Of a stretch of DNA of 64,000 nucleotides, positions 35,598 to 44,860 are shown piece by piece. Location of the stretch: positions 33,760 through 97,759 of the forward strand of contig JAKACW010000008.1 in assembly GCA_021821045.1 (NCBI GenBank), written 5' to 3'. Each line of letters begins with the position of its first letter. The stretch's first letter is position 1. The notes beneath the pieces were generated by a model, which saw nothing but the letters and a program-made list of their open reading frames with translations, made no database searches and had not been told where the DNA came from. The translations under genes and the position numbers were made by a program. This DNA comes from Pseudomonadota bacterium. Lineage in GTDB: Bacteria; Pseudomonadota; Gammaproteobacteria; JAADHS01.

Positions 35598-35844
35598 ACC
35601 TCTTCCCCTCATGTTGTGGGCGCGAAAACGGGCGTTGCACCGTGGTCGATAGCGTACCAAGACTTCGTGGGCGATGCGTAGCTGGAAGCTTGCCGTCGCC
35701 GACGCTACGGTGTGTCAACAAAATTTGATCAACTCAGTGGGCGTACTTCGGGCGACAGATTGTCTGAATTGTCGAGACTCGACCCAGCGACGTTGCCTCG
35801 GATCCGAACTGCCTCTACACTTCGAGCGCCCGAACCGCGAGTTG

Positions 35845-37761
35845 ATGCCCATGCCCGCCTCGCTAGACCATATCCATCCCAACACCCCGATGGGCGCGAA
35901 CCTCATCGCCGACGGCGCGACGTTTCGCGTGTGGGCACCGAACGCGCGAACGGTTCACGTCATCGGCGATTTCAATGATCGCCGGCGGGACGATGCCAGC
36001 CTGCTTAGCCGCGACGAGCACGGCCATTGGTTGGGCTTCATACCCGGCGTGCGCGACCGGCAACGCTACATTTTTTACATCGTCGGAGAGGGCAGCGAAG
36101 GCCCCAAACGCGATCCCTACGCGCGAGAACTGGAAATTCCATTTCCCAGCGACTGCATCATTCGCAAAACCGATTTCCCTTGGCACGAAACCGGCTTCGT
36201 CACACCGCAGTTCCACAACTTCGTCATTTATCAACTGCACGTCGGCACGTTTTTCACACCCAACCTGCCCAACAGAGGCGGCACGTTTCTCGACGTGGCG
36301 CGCAAGGTTCCCTACTTGGCGGAACTCGGCGTTACCGCGCTGCAGCTGCTGCCGATTCAGGAGTTTCAAACCCAGTTCAGTCTGGGGTACAACGGCACCG
36401 ATTATTTTTCTCCGGAAATGGACTACGCGGTGGCCGATGCCCAGCTCGCGCCATATGTGGCGGAAGTAAACGCGCTGCTGGAAGCTCGAGGTTTGGCACG
36501 CTACACGGTCGAACAACTTCATGGCGAGATGAACCAACTCAAGGCGTTGGTCGATCTTTGCCACATATACGGGCTGGCGGTGATCTTCGACCTCGTCTAT
36601 AACCACGCCGGTGGTGATTTTGGCGATCAGAGTCTCTATTTTTTCGATCGCCAGTCCACCGCCGGGGGGCATCGCAACTCGCTCTACTTTTCCGACAAAG
36701 GCCACGCCGGTGGTTTGGTATTCGATTTTTCCAAGCCGGAAGTAAGAGACTTTCTCATTCAAAACGCCAAGTTCTTGCTCGCGGAGTACCGCGTCGACGG
36801 TTTTCGTTATGATCAAGTCAGCGTTATCGATCACGACGGCGCGCCGCATGGCTGGGCGTTTTGCCAAGACCTGACCTCCACGCTCAACAGCTATCGTCCC
36901 GGCGTCTTGGACAAGGCGGAGTATTGGAACGTCAACCCGTACGTCGTCAAAGCACCGCCGAAAGGCGCAGGCTTTGACACCACGCTCACGGATGGTCTGC
37001 GCATCGCCATCCGTGACGTCATCGGCAACGCCAGTGCGCCGGACGATCGCCCGCTCAACATGACGGCCCTGGCGCGCAGCCTGTGGCCCGACGGATTCAG
37101 CGAAAATTGGCGTTTTGTTCAAGGCCCCGAAAACCACGACATTGTCTATGTCGACCGTGAGCAGCGCATCGCGCGACTGGGCCACCCGGACGACCCGCGT
37201 TCCTGGTATGGCCGCAGCCGCGCCCGCGTCGCGGCAGGGATCAGCCTCACGGCGCCCGGCATTCCCATGCTCTTCATGGGTCAGGAGTTTCTCGAGGATA
37301 AACCGTGGTCGGACAATTTCGAGTTTCACCAAAATCTGCTGTTGCACTGGGCCGGGTTGGACGGCGGTGACAAACAGATGACTGATCACCTACGTTTCAC
37401 TCGCGAACTTATCAAGCTGCGCTGGAATCACGCGGGGCTGCGCGGAGAGGGATTCCGCATTATTCACGTTCACGATCAAAATCGCGTGCTGGCGTTCCAA
37501 CGCTGGGTGGAAGGCGAGGGTCACGATGTCGTCGTCGTCATCCATATCGCGCCGTTCAATCGTTTCGACTACCGTATCGGATTTCCCGCCGGCGGACCGT
37601 GGCACGAAGTCTTCAACAGCGACGTTTACGAAAATTGGGTGAATCCCAATGTCGTCGGCAACGGTGGCGGCGTATTCGCCCAACCTCAACCATGGGATGG
37701 TTGCGAGTATTCGGCGGGCCTGATATTACCGGCCAACGCACTGCTGGTGTTTGCACGCTAA
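35845..37761 (+). CDS. GH13 glycogen-branching-type enzyme (GlgB/trehalohydrolase-like)
   Basis: A 638-residue enzyme with an N-terminal CBM48-like domain (ATFRVWAPNARTVHVIGDFN) and a GH13 barrel. Catalytic residues are the nucleophile Asp in VDGFRYDQVS, the acid/base Glu in VLDKAEYW, and the Asp of GPENHDIVY. MLFMGQEFLEDKPWS near the end of the barrel is shared by branching enzymes and maltooligosyltrehalose trehalohydrolases. The choice between these activities cannot be made by eye; branching enzyme is favoured. It is shorter than E. coli GlgB and no other glycogen gene is near. The ATG at 35845 has no strong ribosome site; an ATG two codons later is possible. Confidence 0.75.
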   Translation: MPMPASLDHIHPNTPMGANLIADGATFRVWAPNARTVHVIGDFNDRRRDDASLLSRDEHGHWLGFIPGVRDRQRYIFYIVGEGSEGPKRDPYARELEIPFPSDCIIRKTDFPWHETGFVTPQFHNFVIYQLHVGTFFTPNLPNRGGTFLDVARKVPYLAELGVTALQLLPIQEFQTQFSLGYNGTDYFSPEMDYAVADAQLAPYVAEVNALLEARGLARYTVEQLHGEMNQLKALVDLCHIYGLAVIFDLVYNHAGGDFGDQSLYFFDRQSTAGGHRNSLYFSDKGHAGGLVFDFSKPEVRDFLIQNAKFLLAEYRVDGFRYDQVSVIDHDGAPHGWAFCQDLTSTLNSYRPGVLDKAEYWNVNPYVVKAPPKGAGFDTTLTDGLRIAIRDVIGNASAPDDRPLNMTALARSLWPDGFSENWRFVQGPENHDIVYVDREQRIARLGHPDDPRSWYGRSRARVAAGISLTAPGIPMLFMGQEFLEDKPWSDNFEFHQNLLLHWAGLDGGDKQMTDHLRFTRELIKLRWNHAGLRGEGFRIIHVHDQNRVLAFQRWVEGEGHDVVVVIHIAPFNRFDYRIGFPAGGPWHEVFNSDVYENWVNPNVVGNGGGVFAQPQPWDGCEYSAGLILPANALLVFAR

Positions 37762-37765
37762 TGCT

Positions 37766-37890
37766 GTAGGAGCGGCTTCAGCCGAGATTCGAATCGGCGC
37801 TCATGACAACTCAGGCGAAGAATCGCGGTAGGAAACCGCTCCCACAGAATGCCTGAGATCTTGTTGTGGGAGCGGATCATTCCGCGATTG
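37766..37890. repeat. REP-type repeat cluster 5
   Basis: Cores GTAGGAGCGGCTTCAGCCG, an inverted CCGCTCCCAC core, and GTGGGAGCGGATCATTCCGC. It lies between the convergent GH13 and SDR genes, starting five bases after the GH13 stop. Confidence 0.87.
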
Positions 37891-37894
37891 TTGT

Positions 37895-38590
37895 TTACCA
37901 AGGCACCTCGGCCCCATCGTTCTGAAAGAACTTGCCGCTGTCTGCCAGGGTGGCGTTGTCGATGATCTTGCGCAGATTCGTCACGGATCGTGTTGTGGTG
38001 ATCAACGCTCCCGGGCCGCCCATGGCTGTTTTGACCCAACCCGGATGCAGCGTCAGCACGATGATTTCTCGCGGCTGCAGATCGACGGCGGCGCTTTTCA
38101 ACACCGCGTTGAGCGCGGCCTTCGACGAACGATAGATGTAGTACCCGCCCGATGAGTTGTCATCCATGCTGCCCATCTTGCTGGTCATGCCGACGATGGT
38201 CTTCTTCCGGCTGCGGGCAACGTTGTCGGCGAATGTTGCGATCATTTTGTACGGCGCGATTGTGTTGATGCGGAACGTCTCCAACCACTTGCTCTCATCG
38301 CAGGCGCCCAAATCCTGATCGTCGGCGCCATACACGCCGGCGTTGTTGATCAGAATATCGACGGGGGCATCGCCCACGACCGCCTTCAACGCCGCAATCT
38401 GCCCGTCGTTAGTGACCTCGAGGGGGTGCACGGTAACCCGATCAGAGTTGGCCTGCGCCAGCGCCAATAACTCTCCTGCCTTCTCGGGCCGTCGGCAGCA
38501 TGCGTACACACGGGCACCGTCTTTCGCATACTGTTTGGCGTACTCTAGTCCGATACCGCGGTTCGATCCGGTAACGATGACGGTCAGCAT
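37895..38590 (-). CDS. Short-chain dehydrogenase/reductase
   Basis: A 231-residue classical SDR: nucleotide-binding TGSNRGIG at residues 7-14, NNAG at about 82, catalytic Ser region VGMTSKMGS, and YxxxK in YYIYRSSKAAL. The ATG at 38590 has GGAGGGG six bases upstream. Substrate unknown. It is isolated between REP clusters, so context gives no clue. Confidence 0.88.
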   Translation of the reverse strand: MLTVIVTGSNRGIGLEYAKQYAKDGARVYACCRRPEKAGELLALAQANSDRVTVHPLEVTNDGQIAALKAVVGDAPVDILINNAGVYGADDQDLGACDESKWLETFRINTIAPYKMIATFADNVARSRKKTIVGMTSKMGSMDDNSSGGYYIYRSSKAALNAVLKSAAVDLQPREIIVLTLHPGWVKTAMGGPGALITTTRSVTNLRKIIDNATLADSGKFFQNDGAEVPW

Positions 38591-38780
38591 ATCGCGCCCC
38601 TCCATGTGAGCCATTCTTGCATTTCACTGCCCGCATTCTACCAACGTCCGTCGCGTGGCTATTCGATAGCGCGAGGCTGCGCTATGATGAATTTTTCCGC
38701 AATTGTACCGGATGATGCTTTGATTTGCGGCTCTTCAGAGGACTTCGCGCCTCGTCGACCGCCAAGTCCATATATTCGTG

Positions 38781-38853
38781 TTGTGGGAGCGGATTATTCC
38801 GCGATAGCAGTCTCGAATCCGGTAACCAATCGCGGTAGAAAACCGCTCCCACA
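38781..38853. repeat. REP-type repeat cluster 6
   Basis: One direct core (GTGGGAGCGGATTATTCCGC) and one inverted core (AACCGCTCCCAC), ending 31 bases before the topoisomerase VI B start. This is the only cluster directly upstream of a gene's start rather than after a gene, since the SDR gene reads away from it. Confidence 0.8.
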
Positions 38854-38884
38854 TTCGAAGGTGTCAGAGTCGCCAAAGATCCAC

Positions 38885-40540
38885 ATGAACACCGACGTCA
38901 CCAGCACTCGTACCGCAACCGAGATGGCGGCCCGCCAACGGGAGATCTCGGTTTCGGAATTTTTCCTGCGCAATCGCCACCTGCTTGGCTTCGACTCCCC
39001 GGCCAAGGCGCTGGTGACCACGATCAAGGAAGCGGTGGATAACGCGCTGGATGCCTGCGAGGAAGCCGGCCTTCTGCCGGAGATTTGGGTAGAGGTTAGC
39101 GACGAGGGTAACGGTGTCTGCAAAGTCTCGGTGCAAGACAACGGTCCCGGCATCGTCGAACGGCAGCTCGCGCGCATTTTCGGCAAGCTGCTGTACGGTT
39201 CGAAATTCCATAAGCTCAGCCAGTCCCGCGGCCAACAGGGCATGGGCATCTCCGCCGCGGGAATGTACGCTCAGCTCACGACCGGCAAACCGTTGCACGT
39301 CATCAGCCGAATTGAAAGCGAGCCTCTGGCCACCGAGCTGTTCGTCTCCATCGATACGGCGAAGAACCGGCCGGAAATTCATAGGCGCAAACACGTGCCG
39401 TGGGACATCGGTCACGGCACGCGCGTGGAAGCCGAACTGGAAGGCCGCTTCCAGAAAGGCCGCCAGTCTATCGAGATGTATCTCAAACTGACCGCCATCG
39501 CCAACCCGCACGTCACGCTGCATTTGCGCAGTCCGCGAGGCCGAACAGTGGTTTTCCAACGCAGCTCTGAAGAATTGCCGCCGCGCCCCGCCGAAATCAA
39601 ACCACACCCTCAGGGCGTTGAGCTTGGCCGACTGATTCAGATGTTGAATAGCTCCGATCACCGCTCGTTGCGGCGGTTTCTCGAAAATGAGTTCTCGCGT
39701 ATCGGAACCAAAACTGCCCGCGCCATTATCGAACAGGCCGGCAGGGGACTGAGCGAACGCTCCTATCCCAAACACATCGCGCACGTGCAAGCCAATGCCC
39801 TGTACCAGGCCATCAAAAAGGTGCCGGTGTCCGCGCCGCCAACCGATTGCATCGTTCCGATCGGCGAGCAGCGGCTTGAGGAAGGCCTGCGCAAGGAGAT
39901 CGACGCGGACATCTATGTCGTCCATACCCGTCCCGCCGCGGTGTATCGCGGCAACCCCTTTCAGATCGAGGTCGGCATCGCTTATGGGTCCGCCAAGGGC
40001 GCGGATTTGGAACTGGATGACAGCGGTCACATTTACAAAACACAGCGCCTGCATCGCTCGCCCGGAGTGGAAAGCGTGCGGTCCGATCAGTCCATTCACT
40101 TGCTGCGCTTCGCTAACAGAGTGCCGCTGTTGTACGAGCAAGCGGGCTGCGCAATCACCAAGGCCGTGATCCAAACCAATTGGCGCGCTTATGGCCTTCA
40201 ACAGCCCAAAGGCGCGCTACCCCTTGCGCCGATGGTGATACTCGTCCACGTCGCGTCGGTGTGGGTGCCGTTCACGTCGGAAGCCAAGGAAGCCATCGCC
40301 TCCTATCCCGAGATCATCAAAGAATTGAAGCTGGGGCTGCAGCATTGCGGACGCAAATTGGCGGCACACCTGCGGCGCCAAGCCCATTTGAGCGCCGAAT
40401 ACGACAAGCGCGCGCACATCGAAAAGTACCTGCCCCACATCGGCACGGCACTGCAGGACATTCTGGGGCTGAGCAACGACGAGAAGATCCAAATGGTGCG
40501 GCAACTCGATGATGTTCTCCACAAGAATCGGAAGATCTAG
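38885..40540 (+). CDS. top6B: DNA topoisomerase VI subunit B (GHKL ATPase)
   Basis: A 551-residue protein with the GHKL ATPase motifs EAVDNALDACEE (Asn box, near residue 49), DNGPGI (85-90) and GQQGMGIS (116-123). An H2TH-like region follows (FSRIGTKTARAIIEQAGRGL), then the transducer domain with the conserved NWRAYGLQQP segment. Topo VI is an A2B2 type IIB enzyme that relaxes and decatenates DNA; it is universal in most Archaea and plants but rare in Bacteria. The ATG at 38885 starts the conserved region; the frame is open further upstream through the REP cluster, which is not coding. Confidence 0.92.
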   Translation: MNTDVTSTRTATEMAARQREISVSEFFLRNRHLLGFDSPAKALVTTIKEAVDNALDACEEAGLLPEIWVEVSDEGNGVCKVSVQDNGPGIVERQLARIFGKLLYGSKFHKLSQSRGQQGMGISAAGMYAQLTTGKPLHVISRIESEPLATELFVSIDTAKNRPEIHRRKHVPWDIGHGTRVEAELEGRFQKGRQSIEMYLKLTAIANPHVTLHLRSPRGRTVVFQRSSEELPPRPAEIKPHPQGVELGRLIQMLNSSDHRSLRRFLENEFSRIGTKTARAIIEQAGRGLSERSYPKHIAHVQANALYQAIKKVPVSAPPTDCIVPIGEQRLEEGLRKEIDADIYVVHTRPAAVYRGNPFQIEVGIAYGSAKGADLELDDSGHIYKTQRLHRSPGVESVRSDQSIHLLRFANRVPLLYEQAGCAITKAVIQTNWRAYGLQQPKGALPLAPMVILVHVASVWVPFTSEAKEAIASYPEIIKELKLGLQHCGRKLAAHLRRQAHLSAEYDKRAHIEKYLPHIGTALQDILGLSNDEKIQMVRQLDDVLHKNRKI

Positions 40541-40597
40541 CGTAGTAGCGAATCGGATTCTCGATCGTCAGTCGGCACTTGCACTTGCGGCGACTTC

Positions 40598-40623
40598 AAT
40601 CGCGGTAGGAAACCGCTCCCACG
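40598..40623. repeat. Single REP core 7
   Basis: One inverted core (ATCGCGGTAGGAAACCGC, then TCCCAC) in the 121-bp gap between the two topoisomerase VI genes. Confidence 0.75.
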
Positions 40624-40661
40624 GAGAAATTAAAATTTTGTGAATGCATAGAGGTTCCGTG

Positions 40662-41801
40662 ATGACAGGTGAAAAGACAGGCGGCAACACCCTCAGCGAA
40701 GCGGATCAGAAAACCCTCGACCTCATCGATGCGGTAGCCGGCGCGGTGCGCGACAGCGTCGCTCGCGGCGAGCTGCCGACCATCGATTTGCCTTTACGCA
40801 ATCTCGACAACGTCAGCTATGACGCCGACAAGGGATACTTGGAGTTGGGCGACTTGCGCAAGTCCAGAACGTTGACGGCCCGCACGGCGCGCACGTTCGC
40901 CCAGACCTTGCGCTTGATGGCCATCGCGCGCGACATGGTGCGGGACAACGACTTCGCCACCAAACGCGAAGCGTATTACATCAGCAAGAATTGGGGTGAA
41001 TGCCGTTTCGACGAGCAGCCCGAATCGGACGCCATCATGGACGACATCGAAGCGCTGGCCTCCCTGCACGGGCTGTCGCGGGAGCAACTGCGCTTCTATC
41101 CCGAAGCCCACGGCGGCTCGGTCGCCGGCGAACTGACGGTCGTCGACCGCGACCCGTACACAGGCGCCGCGGTCGAAGTGGACTGCGGCAGCATGGGTAG
41201 CGGCGCGTACAGCATTCCCCACTCGGTGGAGCATCTCGAGTTTCGCACCGCGGCCAAGTTCGTGCTCGCCATCGAAACCGGCGGGATGTTCCAGCGCCTT
41301 AACACTCACCGATTCTGGAAAGCCGCCGGATGTATTTTGATCGAGATGGGAGGAGTGCCGACGCGCGCGACGCGCCGCTTTATCCGCCGGCTCTCCGATG
41401 CGAAGGATCTACCGGTGTATTGCTTCGTCGACTGCGATCCTTACGGTTTCGCCAATATCTATCGCACCCTCAAGGTCGGGTCGGGGAACGCGGCCCATAT
41501 CAATCGCTTTTTCAGCGTTCCCCGTGCGCGCTTTCTTGGCGTCACGCCGCAGGACATTAAGGATTACCACCTGGACGACGCAACCCATCCCTTGACCAAG
41601 GCTGATATCAAGCGCGCGCAGGACGCGCTGAAGAACGACCCATTCTTCGCCACCAACGTGCGCTGGATCAAGGCAATTCAGCAATTGCTGAACATGGGCG
41701 TGCGCGCCGAACAACAGGCGCTGGCCAAGTGGGGGCTCAACTTTGTTATCGATGAGTACCTGCCGCGCAAACTCAAGGCGTTGGACAGTTTCTTGCCGTA
41801 G
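40662..41801 (+). CDS. top6A: DNA topoisomerase VI subunit A (Spo11-like DNA cleavage subunit)
   Basis: A 379-residue protein of the Spo11/Topo VI-A family. The 5Y-CAP domain has KREAYYISKN, with Tyr106 the likely DNA-attacking residue. The Toprim domain shows the acidic Glu in VLAIETGGMF and the metal-binding DCDPYG (257-262). GAGG lies seven bases before the ATG at 40662; a start six codons upstream is possible. The stop codon TAG overlaps the first bases of a REP core. Together with the B subunit it should form an active enzyme. Confidence 0.92.
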   Translation: MTGEKTGGNTLSEADQKTLDLIDAVAGAVRDSVARGELPTIDLPLRNLDNVSYDADKGYLELGDLRKSRTLTARTARTFAQTLRLMAIARDMVRDNDFATKREAYYISKNWGECRFDEQPESDAIMDDIEALASLHGLSREQLRFYPEAHGGSVAGELTVVDRDPYTGAAVEVDCGSMGSGAYSIPHSVEHLEFRTAAKFVLAIETGGMFQRLNTHRFWKAAGCILIEMGGVPTRATRRFIRRLSDAKDLPVYCFVDCDPYGFANIYRTLKVGSGNAAHINRFFSVPRARFLGVTPQDIKDYHLDDATHPLTKADIKRAQDALKNDPFFATNVRWIKAIQQLLNMGVRAEQQALAKWGLNFVIDEYLPRKLKALDSFLP

Positions 41802-41916
41802 GAGCGGCTTTAACCGGGATTGACTCGGAGTTGCGGCCTCCGGACAGGAATCGCGGTAGGAAACCGCTCCCACAACGAGTCGCGGGTTGCCGTGGGAGCG
41901 GATCATTACGCGATTC
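41798..41916. repeat. REP-type repeat cluster 8
   Basis: Cores GTAGGAGCGGCTTTAACCGG, inverted CCGCTCCCAC and GTGGGAGCGGATCATTACGC. The first core contains the TAG stop of top6A. It separates the convergent top6A and pilU genes. Confidence 0.87.
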
Positions 41917-41924
41917 CCCAGGAA

Positions 41925-43058
41925 TCAATCGTACTTGAAAGTTTCCTGGCCGATGGAAATATCCCACGGCGCGTCCTTGCCGGTTTCGGCCAGACGGATG
42001 CGCAAGCCGAGGTTATTGCGGGAGTCCGCGTTATCGAGGGCTTCCTTGAGGGAAATTTTTCCGTCGCGGTAGAGCGTGTAAAGCGCTTGATCGAATGTCT
42101 GCATGCCCTGGTCTGCGCTCTGCCCCATAGCGTCCTTGATATTTTCGATTTCACCTTTGGCGATCAGTTCGCTGACGTACGGCGTGTTGAGCAGCACTTC
42201 CACCGCAGGAGTGCGCTTGCCGTCCTTGCCAAGGATCAGCCGCTGAGAAACGGCCGCGCGCAGATTGAACGACAAGTCCAGCAACAGCTGTTGTCGCGCG
42301 TGCTCGGGAAACATGTTGACAATGCGATCCATGGCCTGATTGGCATTGGGCGCGTGCAGCGTGGTCAGGCACAAGTGCCCCGTTTCCGCCAACGTCAAGG
42401 CGTGTTGCATAGCTTCACGATCCCGTACCTCGCCCACCAATATCACGTCCGGCGCTTCGCGCAGCGCATTCTTTAAAGCGTTGCTGTAAGACAGGGTGTC
42501 CAACCCGATCTCGCGTTGATCGACAATGGACTTCTTGTGGCGATGAATAAACTCTATGGGGTCCTCGATGGTGACGATATGACCCGTGCGATGGGTATTG
42601 CGATAGTCGATCATCGACGCCAATGTCGTCGATTTTCCCGAGCCCGTGGCGCCGACAACGATGATAAGCCCGCGGGGCTCGACGATCAGATCCTTCAAAA
42701 TCGGGGGCAGATTCAGTTCATCGAGGCTCGGTATGACGCCCTTGATATAACGCACCACCATCGCGACTTCGCCACGCTGGCGATAGATGTTGACTCGAAA
42801 ACGTCCCATGTTGCGCGCCGAGATGGCAAGATTCATTTCCAAGGTCGATTCGAACTCGCGAATCTGCTCGTCCACCATCACCGAATAGGCGAGTTTCTTG
42901 ACGGCACCCGGCTGCAACACAGTCTTGTCGACGGGCCGTGTTTGACCTTCGATTTTGATATTGACCGGCGCCCCGGTGCTGAAAAACAGGTCCGAGGCGT
43001 TCTTCTCGATCATCAAATGCAGATAGGGAGTGATATCCATGGTACGGTCGTTGGCCAT
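41925..43058 (-). CDS. pilU: Type IV pilus retraction ATPase, PilU-like
   Basis: A 377-residue secretion ATPase of the PilT/PilU group. It has Walker A GATGSGKST (136-144), an Asp box (IVTIEDPIEFIH), Walker B (DVILVGEVRDREAM) and a His box (GHLCLTTLHAPN). The length, and the C-terminal tail RLAETGKDAPWDISIG, fit PilU better than the shorter PilT. It acts at the inner-membrane base of type IV pili during retraction. PilT is not in the window. GAGG five bases upstream supports the ATG at 43058. Confidence 0.88.
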   Translation of the reverse strand: MANDRTMDITPYLHLMIEKNASDLFFSTGAPVNIKIEGQTRPVDKTVLQPGAVKKLAYSVMVDEQIREFESTLEMNLAISARNMGRFRVNIYRQRGEVAMVVRYIKGVIPSLDELNLPPILKDLIVEPRGLIIVVGATGSGKSTTLASMIDYRNTHRTGHIVTIEDPIEFIHRHKKSIVDQREIGLDTLSYSNALKNALREAPDVILVGEVRDREAMQHALTLAETGHLCLTTLHAPNANQAMDRIVNMFPEHARQQLLLDLSFNLRAAVSQRLILGKDGKRTPAVEVLLNTPYVSELIAKGEIENIKDAMGQSADQGMQTFDQALYTLYRDGKISLKEALDNADSRNNLGLRIRLAETGKDAPWDISIGQETFKYD

Positions 43059-43161
43059 GGTGTCCTCATTTTCTTGTGTCGCTTCCGGGCAAGGCTTACT
43101 TGATGTATCGGCGCTTCGGCGGCATTGCTCAAGCGCGCGAAATTGACCGCCGACAAGGGCG

Positions 43162-44850
43162 TTAGGACTCGTGTTTGCGGCCACTGCGCCAGATGGAAAA
43201 CAGCAGCCAGATGCCGCCCGCGCACGCGCCGAGAAACCCCAAGAAGCCGAGCATCGGCATGCCGAACACTTCCCTTTCGGACTCGGTGCTCATGACGATG
43301 GAACTGCCGATGATGATCGCCGCTGTCACCACACCCACCGTGACACGGCTGGCGGCACGATCCAGCGTATTGCCGAATTCGTTCAAGCGCGAAACGTCGA
43401 CGTTGATCTGCAAAGCGCCGCGGCGCGCCATGCGCAGCAAACGCCGGACGTCGGCGGGCAGCCCCGCAATCAAGTCGAACGTATCCCGAGCATGACTCAG
43501 ACCCCGCTTGGCCAGCGCCGAGGGCACGTAGCGCTCCGCCATGGCTTGTTCGACGAACGGCGTCAGCGCGGAAATCATATCGAAGTCCGGGTCCAATCGG
43601 CGCCCGACTCCTTCCAGTGTAATCAGCGCCTTGATCAGCAAGGACAGATCCGGCGGCCAGGTCAACGCGTGGTCGCGCACCAGAGCCATCATGTCCGTGA
43701 GCAGCGCCGCGAAGTCGATGCGTTTGAGCGGAACACCGTAGTAACTGTCAATGAATGCATCGACCTCGCTGGCCAACTGTTCGGCATCGACGTTAGGTTC
43801 GCCGGACCATTCAAGGAGAATCTCCGTCACGGCATAGGATTGACGCGATACGATAGCTTGCAGCAGATCGACAAGCTCTCCGCGGCGGGTCTCGCTCAGC
43901 CTGCCGACCATCCCGAAATCGATCAGCCCGAGACGATTGCCCTCCAAACAGAAAAAGTTACCTAAGTGTGGGTCGGCGTGATAAAAGCCATCCACCAGAA
44001 TCATTTTCAACACCGCCGCCGCGCCGCGCGCCGCAAGGACTTTGCGGTCCAGTCCTGCTTGCTCTATGCCGGCGATGTCCCGCCCGCGCACGCCCTTCAA
44101 GTATTGCTGAACGTTGACCACGGAGGTCGTCCAGGTCCAATAGATGCGCGGAATGACGATGGTCGGATCCGATGCAAACGACCGGGCGATGCGTTCGCTG
44201 TTGCGCGCCTCGCTGGCCAGATCCAATTCGCGGCGCAGCGACAAGGTGAATTGCCGGACGATCTCCTTCGCCTGGTAGCGCTTCGCTTCCGGCAGGCGAT
44301 TCTCCGCCAACTCGGCCAATTTGCTCAGCAGATGCAAATCGGCTTCGATGACATCCTCGATTCCGGGACGCCGAACCTTGAGCACCACCTCGGTGCCGTC
44401 CTCCATGCGAGCCAAATGCACCTGGGCAATGGATGCGGCCGCGAATGCCGCCCGCTCGACATGCGCAAACGCCTCTTCGGCGGGCTTGCCGAACGCCTCA
44501 GCCAATTGTTTCCCGATGTCTTCGTATGGCACCGGCGGCGCTTCATCCTGCAGCTTTTCGAACTCGCGAATCCATTCCGGCGGGAATATATCGATGCGCG
44601 TCGCAAGAATCTGGCCGAGTTTGACGTAACAGGGTCCAAGCTCTTGAAACGCGGAGCAGATGCGCTCGGGCGGCGTCAGATGGGCAAGGGTTTCCGCGTC
44701 TTTCCAGTGCAGCACGCGGCCGGCGCGCTCGAGAACATGCTGCATTCCCAAGCGCTGCACCACGTCGCTGAAACCATAGCGCATCAGCACGCCGGCGATT
44801 TCGTGCAGACGGCCGATGTCCCGGGCGGATCTTAAGGTTTCGAGCAACAT
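43162..44850 (-). CDS. ubiB: UbiB/ABC1-family atypical kinase
   Basis: A 562-residue ABC1/ADCK/UbiB protein. Family signatures are CYVKLGQILATR (KxGQ), AAASIAQVHLARM (Ala-rich loop) and VVLKVRRPGI (ATP-site Lys), then DPHLGNFF and LIDFGMVGRL in the catalytic region. Two C-terminal membrane segments follow (VVTAAIIIGSSIVM and LGFLGACAGGIWLLF). UbiB supports ubiquinone biosynthesis or lipid-linked quinone handling. The ATG at 44850 begins 11 bases after the stop of the preceding helical-protein gene; longer frames would overlap that gene. Confidence 0.9.
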   Translation of the reverse strand: MLLETLRSARDIGRLHEIAGVLMRYGFSDVVQRLGMQHVLERAGRVLHWKDAETLAHLTPPERICSAFQELGPCYVKLGQILATRIDIFPPEWIREFEKLQDEAPPVPYEDIGKQLAEAFGKPAEEAFAHVERAAFAAASIAQVHLARMEDGTEVVLKVRRPGIEDVIEADLHLLSKLAELAENRLPEAKRYQAKEIVRQFTLSLRRELDLASEARNSERIARSFASDPTIVIPRIYWTWTTSVVNVQQYLKGVRGRDIAGIEQAGLDRKVLAARGAAAVLKMILVDGFYHADPHLGNFFCLEGNRLGLIDFGMVGRLSETRRGELVDLLQAIVSRQSYAVTEILLEWSGEPNVDAEQLASEVDAFIDSYYGVPLKRIDFAALLTDMMALVRDHALTWPPDLSLLIKALITLEGVGRRLDPDFDMISALTPFVEQAMAERYVPSALAKRGLSHARDTFDLIAGLPADVRRLLRMARRGALQINVDVSRLNEFGNTLDRAASRVTVGVVTAAIIIGSSIVMSTESEREVFGMPMLGFLGFLGACAGGIWLLFSIWRSGRKHES

Positions 44851-44860
44851 TGATCGGCGA

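Noticed and set aside
38606..38884. N-terminal extension of the topoisomerase VI B subunit
   Set aside because: The extension reads through a REP cluster; the conserved protein begins at 38885.
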